This document shows positions 54,594 to 61,940 of a stretch of 64,000 nt of DNA, one piece after another. Under the pieces are notes generated by a model. It did not search any database. It was not told the origin of the DNA and saw only the letters and a list, made by a program, of their open reading frames with translations. A program made the translations under genes and the position numbers. This DNA is from JALYGJ01 sp036558545 (GTDB lineage Bacteria; Chloroflexota; Limnocylindria; Limnocylindrales; CSP1-4), in NCBI GenBank assembly GCA_036558545.1, contig DATBFJ010000117.1:40203-104202 (forward strand). The letters are read 5' to 3'. Numbering within the stretch: position 1 is the first letter of the stretch; each line of letters begins with the position of its first letter.

Positions 54594-55945
54594 CGCCGTC
54601 TCCCTCGCCGGCTTCGTCCTCTCGCCGGCTTGATTGTGCCAGCCGCACGGTCGGTCGCAGTGCGGTTGTCTTGGTCGGTCGGGCGTGCGCCTGCGCCCTT
54701 ATCAGAACTGGTGGAAGGTGTGGGATTGCTCGGCTTGGGTGTCGGCATCTTGGGTGCGAAACGCGGCGTGTAATCGACCGCGAAGCCGGGCGTCCAGCCG
54801 AAGATCGGGAAGAGTGATCCCCAGCCGGCGATCAGGTATTGCTGAACGATCGAATAGCCGGTGAACACGATCCAGTACAGGAACAGGCCCGCGGGCAGAA
54901 ACGCGCCGTAGATGATCGAGAACAGCGGCAGCAGCAGGAAGATTCGCTGCTGGCTGGCCTGCTGTGGGTCACTGGTGCGCGGTTGGGCCATCCGCGTCTG
55001 GATCAACTGAAGGAAGGCCGCGGCAAGTGCCAGGAATGACACGCTGAAGCCGATCACCGGAAGAATGAAGCTGTGCTGCGGCAGGTGCGCGTCGAGACCC
55101 AGCCATGCGATCAGCGGGTTGATGCACGGCTGAAGCGTCCCTGGATCGTGACAGGTCAGGCCCTGGAGCACGGGAACGCCCAAGACCTGCAACGCGGAGC
55201 TGATGTCGGGCGCCCCCAGGCCGGTGTTGATGACCGAGTAGATCGGAATCAGCAGGAAAAGCTGCAGGAACGAAGGCAGGCAGCCAGAAGCCGGATTCAC
55301 GCCACGTTCTCGATAGAGGCGCATCGTCTCTTCGTTGACCTTGGTCCGGTTGCCCTTGTATTTGGCCTGCAGCGCGCGGATCTCTGGCTGGAGCATCTGC
55401 ATCCGCCGCTGCGACACGATCTGTGCGCGTGTCAGCGGAATGAGGATCGTCTTGATGATCAGCGTCAGAACGATGATCGCGATGCCGACGTCACCGAAGA
55501 GCTGATACCCGGCGGCCAGTCCCAGGAACATCGTCTGGAAAATCGGATTGAACAGATACGCCAGCAGGTCACCGGGGTTGCCGGTCAGCACGGCCGGGCA
55601 AAGCGCATGGGGAACGGGAGTGGGTCCAGGCGTGGCAGGCGGCGGCGACTCGCCCGGTGCGAGGCTAGGTGTGACTTCTGGAGTGGGAGTTGGCGTTGCC
55701 GCCGGCAGCGGGCAGGGCGGTTGGGGCACGGCCGGATTCGCGCCACCTGGCAGCGAGCTTGCACCCGGCGCGGGGGTGGTCGCGGGCGTACCGGTGTCGG
55801 CGGGAGCCGGCGTTGCGACAGGCGCAATCGACGCCGAAGGCGATTCAGCACTCGCCGGCATCACGCCAGCGAAGAGTGCCAGGAAGGTCAGTACGGCGAG
55901 GACGCCGAGCAGGACGACGCGGCCACGACGCTGCGACGTGCTCAA
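54590..55945 (-). CDS. yidC: Membrane protein insertase YidC
   Basis: 451 residues, TTG start. Signal-like N-terminal helix (10-30), then a Pro/Ala/Thr-rich segment of some 85 residues (ATPAPADTGTPATTPAPGASS...) not found in typical Gram-positive-type YidC, followed by five membrane helices. Conserved core: GDVGIAIIVLTLIIKTILIPLTRAQIVSQRRMQMLQPEIRALQAKYKG with the hydrophilic-groove Arg, and GVNPASGCLPSFLQLFLLIPIY. C-terminal tail basic. Confidence 0.93.
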   Translation of the reverse strand: MSTSQRRGRVVLLGVLAVLTFLALFAGVMPASAESPSASIAPVATPAPADTGTPATTPAPGASSLPGGANPAVPQPPCPLPAATPTPTPEVTPSLAPGESPPPATPGPTPVPHALCPAVLTGNPGDLLAYLFNPIFQTMFLGLAAGYQLFGDVGIAIIVLTLIIKTILIPLTRAQIVSQRRMQMLQPEIRALQAKYKGNRTKVNEETMRLYRERGVNPASGCLPSFLQLFLLIPIYSVINTGLGAPDISSALQVLGVPVLQGLTCHDPGTLQPCINPLIAWLGLDAHLPQHSFILPVIGFSVSFLALAAAFLQLIQTRMAQPRTSDPQQASQQRIFLLLPLFSIIYGAFLPAGLFLYWIVFTGYSIVQQYLIAGWGSLFPIFGWTPGFAVDYTPRFAPKMPTPKPSNPTPSTSSDKGAGARPTDQDNRTATDRAAGTIKPARGRSRRGRRR

Positions 55946-55964
55946 CCTGGACCGCCGATTGGCG

Positions 55965-56183
55965 TCAACGGACAGGGTCGTAGCCCCCCGGATTCCACGG
56001 ATGACAGCGCGCTATGCGCTTGGCGCCCATCCAGCTGCCCTTGAACAGGCCGTACTTGACGATCGCCTGTTCCGTGTAGCGCGAGCACGATGGCTCGAAC
56101 CGGCAGCTCGACGGCAACCAGAAGAACACGATCCGATAAAGATGAATCAGGCCGACGCCGATCGGCACGGTAACGCGCCTCAC
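55965..56183 (-). CDS. yidD: Membrane protein insertion efficiency factor YidD
   Basis: 72 residues, GTG start overlapping the rnpA stop. SCRFEPSCSRYTEQAIVKYGLFKG and RCHPWNPGGYDPV are diagnostic. An alternative overlapping frame of 84 codons on the same strand (55942-56196) is not similar to anything expected. Confidence 0.94.
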   Translation of the reverse strand: MRRVTVPIGVGLIHLYRIVFFWLPSSCRFEPSCSRYTEQAIVKYGLFKGSWMGAKRIARCHPWNPGGYDPVR

Positions 56184-56524
56184 TCGGTCGGTCCAAGAAC
56201 GGCCGCGCCGCGCATCAGCTGGCGCACGGCCACGTCCAGGTCAGCCTGCTTCACGCCGGCAGCCGCCGGTCGCGCAACAAGAAGGACATCGTAGCCCGGC
56301 TCAACCTCGCGCTCGATTGCGCGCAGGATCGTGCGTAGACGGCGTCGGACGCCATTGCGAACGACGGCCGAGCCGACCTTGCGTCCAGTTGAGATCCCAT
56401 AGCGAGTGCGATCAAGCCCATTCCTGCGGTAGCGCATCAGCAGCAGCGGATGAGATCGGCTGCGACTGTGCGATTGGATCTGTTGAAAATCGGAGACCGA
56501 GCGAAGCATCTCGAGGGCGGCCAC
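56180..56524 (-). CDS. rnpA: Ribonuclease P protein component
   Basis: 114 residues from GTG 56524, chosen because GGAGG lies 5 nt upstream; ATG 56509 (109 residues) is the alternative. A longer open frame upstream overlaps rpmH and is not real. Core: LRSVSDFQQIQSHSRSRSHPLLLMRYRRNGLDRTRYGISTGRKVGSAVVRNGVRRRLR. The RNR signature (RNRxKRxxR) appears as RNGVRRRLR. Helps the RNase P RNA process tRNA 5' ends. Confidence 0.9.
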   Translation of the reverse strand: MAALEMLRSVSDFQQIQSHSRSRSHPLLLMRYRRNGLDRTRYGISTGRKVGSAVVRNGVRRRLRTILRAIEREVEPGYDVLLVARPAAAGVKQADLDVAVRQLMRGAAVLGPTE

Positions 56525-56559
56525 CACGTCCTCCGAATGTGCCCCCTCCACGCTCCCGG

Positions 56560-56697
56560 CTATGCGCTGAGCTGCTTGCGCCCCTTGGCTCGCCGCGACG
56601 CGAGAACCCGCCGCCCGGCCTTCGTCTTCATCCGGGCGCGGAAACCGTGCTCTTTGGCACGATGCCGCTTCTTGGGCTGGTACGTCTGCTTGGTCAT
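56560..56697 (-). CDS. rpmH: 50S ribosomal protein L34
   Basis: 45 residues, MTKQTYQPKKRHRAKEHGFR... ending GRKQLSA, the classical L34 sequence (QPKKRHRAKEHGFRARMKTKAGRRVLASRRAKGRK). Translated directly from the minus strand; it is in a different frame from the long open frame that includes rnpA. First gene of rpmH-rnpA-yidD-yidC-khpB. Confidence 0.96.
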   Translation of the reverse strand: MTKQTYQPKKRHRAKEHGFRARMKTKAGRRVLASRRAKGRKQLSA

Positions 56698-56842
56698 GAC
56701 TCCCTGAGACTTCCTGGCGACTGTGGGTCAGGACGGCCGGCAAACCAACCGATCTGCTTGGTGAATGAACGCGCCTTCATTGTTGGGCTGACGCGCTTTC
56801 GAGCCGGCAACCGAGCGCCACGGCGCGCCGACTCCGCGCGGG

Positions 56843-56848
56843 ATTATA
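56843..56848 (-). promoter_or_regulatory. -10 box of the rpmH operon
   Basis: Perfect TATAAT on the minus strand (GTGGATATAATCCC), 146 nt upstream of rpmH. No close -35 match at 17 nt; a TG two bases upstream is a partial extended -10. Confidence 0.5.
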
Positions 56849-56890
56849 TCCACGCATCACGTTTACAGCCGAGTTACCGCGAGGGAGCCA

Positions 56891-57253
56891 GTGCATAACC
56901 CCGTTTTTCAGACGCCGGGCAGCGCGACTATCGAAGACTTTCACAAGATCGACATGCGCGTCGGGCGAATCGTTGCGGTGGATCCATTTCCCGCCGCGCG
57001 CAAGCCCGCCTACCGACTGACCATCGACTTCGGGCCCGGCGGAATCAAACGTTCGTCGGCCCAGCTGCCGCTGACGTATCCCGATCCGCAGCAGCTCATC
57101 GGTCGGCTGATCATCGCTGTCGTGAATTTTCCGACGCGCAACATTGCCGGATTCCAGAGCGAGGTGCTGGTTCTCGGCGCACTCCCGGAGGATGGCTCAA
57201 TACCGCTGTTGAGCGTGGATGAGGGCGCGTCGGTCGGTGACCCGATCGGCTGA
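56891..57253 (+). CDS. csaA: CsaA-type tRNA-binding-domain protein
   Basis: 120 residues, GTG start with GAGGGA upstream. An OB-fold protein: IEDFHKIDMRVGRIVAVDPFPAARKPAYRLTIDFGPGGIKRSSAQLPLTYPDPQQLIGRLIIAVVNFPTRNIAGFQSEVLVLGA is the CsaA core, dimeric tRNA/peptide-binding chaperone. Sits between the divergent rpmH operon and dnaA. Confidence 0.92.
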   Translation: MHNPVFQTPGSATIEDFHKIDMRVGRIVAVDPFPAARKPAYRLTIDFGPGGIKRSSAQLPLTYPDPQQLIGRLIIAVVNFPTRNIAGFQSEVLVLGALPEDGSIPLLSVDEGASVGDPIG

Positions 57254-57519
57254 CTGAGGCGTCGAAGGCGGTTCAATTACCCATACTCCCCTGGAGTATG
57301 CGGAATCATCCTTGCAGGTGTGTCGCAGGCGGTGCTACTGTTGCCCGCCCAAGCCCTGTGGGGTTACGGGGAGGGAGGAGACAGACCGGATTACGGAACG
57401 ACAGGCCGGGAACCTGCGCCACCGAATTCGGATCAACTTGTGAGGCACCGCTCGCTTCGCCGTGCGCCGTGAGTGGCTGCCTGTCTATTTGAGATTTGTT
57501 AGTCGGGGCGACCGTATCG
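57254..57519 (+). other. dnaA upstream region
   Basis: 266 nt without a gene. Contains a perfect dyad CATACTCC-CCT-GGAGTATG (57282-57300), a G-rich stretch (57355-57380) and a weak TTGCAG-N18-TACTGT pair (57312-57341) that could be a dnaA promoter. Only one poor DnaA-box-like sequence (CTGTGGGGTTA) is seen. Confidence 0.5.
57282..57300. repeat. 19-bp perfect dyad upstream of dnaA
   Basis: CATACTCC / GGAGTATG with a CCT centre, 28 nt after csaA and 220 nt before dnaA. There is no T-run after it, so an operator is more likely than a terminator. Confidence 0.5.
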
Positions 57520-58926
57520 GTGGACGCGAAGCAGGTCTGGCGCGCGGCTCTCGGGGAGCTTCAGGTTTCGCTCTCGCCCGCGAACTTCGAGACCTGGCTG
57601 AAGGAGACCGCCCTTGTCGCGGTCGACGACAACCGCTTCACGGTCGCGGTGCCCAACGGTTTCGCAAAGGACTGGCTCGAAACCCGTTATCGATCACTGA
57701 TCAGCCAGACGCTCGCCCGCGTCGTTGGCTACAGCGTTCAGGTCGACTTCGAAGTGCGCGAGGGACTCACGGGCGTCCTGACTGAGGACGCCCAGCAGAA
57801 GGCTGCCGTGACTGACGGTGGCGCCGGCAATCCAGCCACGCCAGCCGTCACCCAGCCCATCCGGCTCGAACCCGGCCGTGTCGGCGGGCCGGAGGGCGGC
57901 AGCCTCAATCTCAATCCGCGCTACACATTCCGCAACTTCATCGTCGGCTCGGCGAACCGGCTCGCCCACGCGGCTTCCCTGTCCGTGGCCGAGCGTCCAG
58001 GCCACGCCTACAACCCGCTCTTCCTCTATGGGGGAGTGGGCCTGGGCAAGACGCACCTCATGCACGCCATCGGCAACCAGGTTCTGGCGCGCTTTCCGCG
58101 CAAGCGCGTCGTCTACGCCACCAGCGAGAAGTTCACCAACGAGTTCATCACGAGCATCCAGCAGGGCAAGATCGACGACTTTCGCGCGCGCTACCGGCGC
58201 ATCGATCTGCTGCTCATCGACGACATCCAGTTCATCGCCGACAAGGAGCGGACGCAGGAGGAGTTCTTCCACACGTTCAACGCCATCCACGAGGACGGCA
58301 AGCAGATCGTCCTTTCGTCCGACCGCCCGCCCAAGCTGATCACGACGCTCGAGGAGCGCCTGCGCAGTCGCTTCGAGTGGGGCCTGATCGCGGACCTGAC
58401 CGCGCCTGATCTCGAGACGCGCATCGCGATCCTGCGCGCCAAGGCCGAGGAACAGAACGTTCACATCGGCGCAGACGTGCTCGAGTTCATTGCGCGCAAA
58501 GTGATCAGCAACATCCGTGAGCTCGAGGGCGCGCTCAACCGCATCGTGGCCTACGCAAACATGGGCGGCATGCCGATCACCATCGAGCTCGCCCAGGCCG
58601 TGCTGTCGAACGTGCTCTACAACCCCAAGCGCCGGCTTGTCACGCCGGAGCGCATCGTCCAGGCCGTGTCGGACTACTACAGCGTCGAGCTCGACCAACT
58701 CAAGGGCCAGAAGCGCGATCGGGCAATCGTCATGCCGCGCCAGATCGCCATGTACCTGATGCGCGCGGAAACGGACGTATCACTGCTGCGCATCGGCCAG
58801 GAGCTGGGCGGCCGAGACCACTCAACCGTGCTCCATGCGTGCGAGAAGATCGACAAGGAAACCCAGGAAAACGAGGAGCTGCGCCGCGATCTGGCGGCTG
58901 TCCGCGAGCTGATCTATTCCGACTAG
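57520..58926 (+). CDS. dnaA: Chromosomal replication initiator protein DnaA
   Basis: 468 residues from GTG 57520 (MDAKQVWRAALGELQ...), chosen over TTG 57496 because GGGG lies 11 nt upstream and the family starts here. Domain I (1-85), flexible domain II (about 85-130), AAA+ domain III with NPLFLYGGVGLGKTHLMHAIGNQ (Walker A), LLIDDIQFIADKERTQEEFF (Walker B) and sensor ILSSDRPPK-type segment (IVLSSDRPPKLI), and domain IV with the DnaA-box-binding signature GGRDHSTVLHACEKI. Confidence 0.96.
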   Translation: MDAKQVWRAALGELQVSLSPANFETWLKETALVAVDDNRFTVAVPNGFAKDWLETRYRSLISQTLARVVGYSVQVDFEVREGLTGVLTEDAQQKAAVTDGGAGNPATPAVTQPIRLEPGRVGGPEGGSLNLNPRYTFRNFIVGSANRLAHAASLSVAERPGHAYNPLFLYGGVGLGKTHLMHAIGNQVLARFPRKRVVYATSEKFTNEFITSIQQGKIDDFRARYRRIDLLLIDDIQFIADKERTQEEFFHTFNAIHEDGKQIVLSSDRPPKLITTLEERLRSRFEWGLIADLTAPDLETRIAILRAKAEEQNVHIGADVLEFIARKVISNIRELEGALNRIVAYANMGGMPITIELAQAVLSNVLYNPKRRLVTPERIVQAVSDYYSVELDQLKGQKRDRAIVMPRQIAMYLMRAETDVSLLRIGQELGGRDHSTVLHACEKIDKETQENEELRRDLAAVRELIYSD

Positions 58927-59336
58927 CGCGCCTCGCTCAGGTTCAGTTTCATTGCGGGCGCGTAACAGCTGATTCCGCCGCGTGCATAAAGCACCCATTT
59001 TTGTGGAGTACCCGCCCGCGATGTGGATATCGCCTGGCGACTCGCCCGACAAATCGGTGGTCGATCGGTGGACATGGCACGGCGTGCGGCCACGTTTTCC
59101 ACGGGCCTCTCAGGAGCACCCTCACTTGGCCCCCAAACACAGAGTTGGATGTCCACCGGTCGGCGACCCATGGAAGGGCGGTTTCGAGAACAGTTCGGGC
59201 GTTTTCCCCGCCGTCAACATCATGATGACGATGATGGAATGAGAAGATAAGAAAAGAGACTCACAATCACTTGTCGGCCGGTGCGCCGAGAAGTCTGACG
59301 CCGTCAAGCGGCACACCGTGAAGGAGCCAGAGGGAC
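58927..59336. other. Probable replication origin oriC (dnaA-dnaN intergenic region)
   Basis: 410 nt without a gene. DnaA-box-like 9-mers cluster at 59002-59010 (TGTGGAGTA), 59022-59030 (TGTGGATAT, one mismatch to TGTGGATAA), 59067-59075 (GGTGGACAT), 59095-59103 (TTTTCCACG) and 59149-59157 (ATGTCCACC). The third and last belong to a perfect 10-bp inverted repeat (CGGTGGACAT 59066-59075 / ATGTCCACCG 59149-59158). To the right lies an A+T-richer stretch (59214-59270) with GATGACGATGATGG and GAAGATAAGAAAAGAG, fitting a DNA unwinding element with DnaA-trio-like GAT repeats. Position between dnaA and dnaN is the classical one. Confidence 0.75.
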
Positions 59337-60455
59337 GTGAAGCTTTCCGTAATGCAGGAGAACCTGGCGCGCGGCCTGCAGGTCGTCAGCCGCGCAGTCA
59401 GCAGCCGCAGCACCTTGCCAGTGCTGGCCAACGTCCTGCTTCGTACGGAAGATGCCGGGCTCAAGCTGACCGCCACCAACCTCGAGATCGGCATCACGTC
59501 GTGGGTGCCCGGCAAGATCGACGCCGAAGGCTCCCTGACGGTGCCAGCCCGCCTGTTCAACGATCTGGTCGCGGGATTGCCGACTGGCGAGAAGATCGAT
59601 CTCGAGAGCGATGGAGCGACCACGCTGCGCATCAAGGCCGGTCGCTACCAAACACAACTGCGCGGTATCGAGGCGGACGAGTTCCCGGTGATTCCGTCGC
59701 CCGGCGAGCGGCCTACCACGAGAGTCAGCCAGAAGGAGCTTCGCGCGGCATTGTCAGAGGTGGTCTTTGCCGCAGCCACGGATGAGGCACGGCCCATCCT
59801 GACCGGGGTGCTCACCCGGCTGTCGGGCGACAAGCTGACGCTTGCCGCGGCGGACAACTACCGGATCGCGGTGCGCACCGTGCCCATCCTCGATCCGGTC
59901 GAGGACACGTCCCTGGTCGTGCCGGCGCGATCGTACGCGGAGCTGATGCGTCTCCTTACGGACACGGATGATCCGGTCGACATCATGCTGGCCAGCTCGA
60001 AGAGCCAGGTGCTCATGCACGTGGGCGATGTCGACATCGTCAGTCGTCTGATCGACGGCCAATTCCCCAACTATCAGCAGGTCTTGCCCGCGTCCCACAC
60101 GACACGGGCGGTCGTGGACCGGGACGAGCTGCTCAAGGCCGTGCGCATCTCCGCGCTGATTGCCAGCTCGGCCGCGAACGTCATTCGCCTCAAAGTAGGC
60201 GACGAGGGCACCAACACGATCAACATCGCCGCGGCCGCGGACGTTGGCGAGGCCCAGACGGATGTCGAATCGCAGCTCGAGGGCGACGCCATGCAGATAT
60301 CGTTCAACGCCAAGTACCTCCAGGAGGCACTCGCCAACCTCGACTACGAGCAGCTCGCGCTCGAGTTCTCGGGCCCGCTCTCGCCGGGCGTGATCAAGCC
60401 GACTGACGGCTCGGACTATGTCCACGTGATCATGCCGGTGCGCACGCCGTCCTGA
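59337..60455 (+). CDS. dnaN: DNA polymerase III sliding clamp (beta subunit)
   Basis: 372 residues, GTG start with AGAGGG upstream. Three clamp domains; begins MKLSVMQENLARGLQVVSRAVSSRSTLPVLANVLL, and ends SDYVHVIMPVRTPS, with the peptide-binding MP(V)R tail. Length is normal. Confidence 0.96.
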   Translation: MKLSVMQENLARGLQVVSRAVSSRSTLPVLANVLLRTEDAGLKLTATNLEIGITSWVPGKIDAEGSLTVPARLFNDLVAGLPTGEKIDLESDGATTLRIKAGRYQTQLRGIEADEFPVIPSPGERPTTRVSQKELRAALSEVVFAAATDEARPILTGVLTRLSGDKLTLAAADNYRIAVRTVPILDPVEDTSLVVPARSYAELMRLLTDTDDPVDIMLASSKSQVLMHVGDVDIVSRLIDGQFPNYQQVLPASHTTRAVVDRDELLKAVRISALIASSAANVIRLKVGDEGTNTINIAAAADVGEAQTDVESQLEGDAMQISFNAKYLQEALANLDYEQLALEFSGPLSPGVIKPTDGSDYVHVIMPVRTPS

Positions 60456-60484
60456 ACCGGGCGCCTCGACCGGCGCGCTGAGCG

Positions 60485-61597
60485 ATGCGCGTCGAACGCC
60501 TTCAGCTGACATCGTTTCGTTCGTACGAATCGCTGGACGTATCGTTTCCGAGCGGCCCGCAGGTCGTCGTCGGCGCGAACGCCACGGGCAAGACGAACCT
60601 GCTCGAGTCGCTGGTTGTCCTGGGAACATCTCGTTCCCACCGTGCCAGTGCTGACGCTGAGCTGATCACATGGGCCGCTGACTTTGCTCGCCTCGAAGCG
60701 GCCCTCGAGGGCGATAACCGGGTCGAGGTCGTGATGGCTCGAAGCAGTGCTGGCGGCGGGCGCAAGCGCGTCCTCGTCAACGGCGTCCCTCGCCGCCCGT
60801 CGGCGCTCGCCGTGGCGCTGCCCGTCGTCCTGTTCGCCCCCGAGGACATGCTCCTCGTCGTCGGCTCGCCGAGTGGCAGGCGTAACTCGCTCGACATGCT
60901 CATTGTTCAGACCGTGCCGGCCGCGGCGGCCACCATGTCGACCTACGGCCGGGCCCTCACCCAACGCAACAATCTCCTGCGCGCCATCCGTGAGAATGCC
61001 GCGGCGCCGGATGAGCTTCACTACTGGGACGATGTCATCCTCGAGAACGGGACGCAGATAGTCGATTGGCGCCGCGCCGCCTTGGCCCAGCTGGCCGAAT
61101 CGTTGTCAGCCGCCCACCAGGAGATAGCGCCAGGGGAGGAGCTGCTGCGCATGGACTACCTGACTAACGCACCGCCGCTCGCTGGTGAAACGACACGTGA
61201 TGCACTGCGCCGGCGTCTCATCGACACACGCGAGAAGGAGATGTGGAACGGAGCGACGTTGATCGGCCCTCATCGTGACGATGTTGTTTTCGTCAGCGGC
61301 GACCGCGATCTATCGACGTTCGCGTCGCGCGGCCAGCAGCGCACAGCGATCCTGGCCTACAAGCTGGCCCAGCTTGAGATGCTCACACTGGTCGCCGGTC
61401 AGCCACCACTGCTCCTGCTCGACGACGTCTTCAGTGAGCTCGACCCTGACCGTCGCGCCCACCTGGTGCGCCGAATCGGTGATCTGCCGCAGGCGTTCGT
61501 GTCGACGACGACGACCGACGACCTTGATCCGGCCCTCGTTGCCGCGTCCACTGTCTGGGAGGTTGCGCCGGGCAAGCTGACGAGGGGCATCAGGTGA
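60485..61597 (+). CDS. recF: DNA replication and repair protein RecF
   Basis: 370 residues. SMC-like ATPase: Walker A VVGANATGKTNLLESL near 33-45, signature FASRGQQRTAILAYKLAQLEML, Walker B PLLLLDDVFSELDPDRRAHLV. Loads RecO/RecR at gaps and supports restart. 29 nt after dnaN. Confidence 0.95.
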   Translation: MRVERLQLTSFRSYESLDVSFPSGPQVVVGANATGKTNLLESLVVLGTSRSHRASADAELITWAADFARLEAALEGDNRVEVVMARSSAGGGRKRVLVNGVPRRPSALAVALPVVLFAPEDMLLVVGSPSGRRNSLDMLIVQTVPAAAATMSTYGRALTQRNNLLRAIRENAAAPDELHYWDDVILENGTQIVDWRRAALAQLAESLSAAHQEIAPGEELLRMDYLTNAPPLAGETTRDALRRRLIDTREKEMWNGATLIGPHRDDVVFVSGDRDLSTFASRGQQRTAILAYKLAQLEMLTLVAGQPPLLLLDDVFSELDPDRRAHLVRRIGDLPQAFVSTTTTDDLDPALVAASTVWEVAPGKLTRGIR

Positions 61598-61929
61598 CCG
61601 AGAAGCGCCAGCCGACGCGCATCGGCGACATGCTGCCCAAAGTGGCGGCGGACATCGGCCTCGAGAACGAGCTACGCCTGGCGCGCCAGATGACCGCATG
61701 GGAGCGCCTCGTTGAGGAGCATCTGCCGGCTGCCCGCGGCAGCTCCAAGTTGCTCTCCGTCCAGCCGCCCGCGCTCGTCGTCAGCGCCGCTGACAATGTC
61801 GTCGCCCAGGAGCTGCGCCTTCGTCAGGCGCAGCTGTTGAACGCCTTCGAGCGTCTGCCCGAGGGCAGTCACCTGCTCGAGCTGCGTGTCGTCGTGCGTC
61901 CCGCCGGACGTGCCTTTCCCGACCGCTAG
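61594..61929 (+). CDS. DUF721 / DciA-like helicase-associated protein
   Basis: 111 residues, GTG start overlapping recF (GTGA). IGDMLPKVAADIGLENELRLARQMTAWERLVEEHLPAARGSSKLLSVQPPALVVSAADNVVAQELRLRQAQLLNAFERL is the KH-like DUF721 (DciA) core. DciA recruits or loads the replicative helicase DnaB in bacteria lacking DnaC/DnaI; its position after recF agrees. Confidence 0.85.
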   Translation: MTEKRQPTRIGDMLPKVAADIGLENELRLARQMTAWERLVEEHLPAARGSSKLLSVQPPALVVSAADNVVAQELRLRQAQLLNAFERLPEGSHLLELRVVVRPAGRAFPDR

Positions 61930-61940
61930 ACTGGCCCGCG

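Noticed and set aside
55942..56196. 84-codon frame overlapping yidD on the same strand
   Set aside because: The 72-residue yidD frame has the diagnostic Cys and RCHPWNPGGYDP motifs.
56525..56743. N-terminal extension of rnpA overlapping rpmH
   Set aside because: The extension is rpmH read in another frame; rpmH is unmistakable and an SD-supported GTG gives normal rnpA length.
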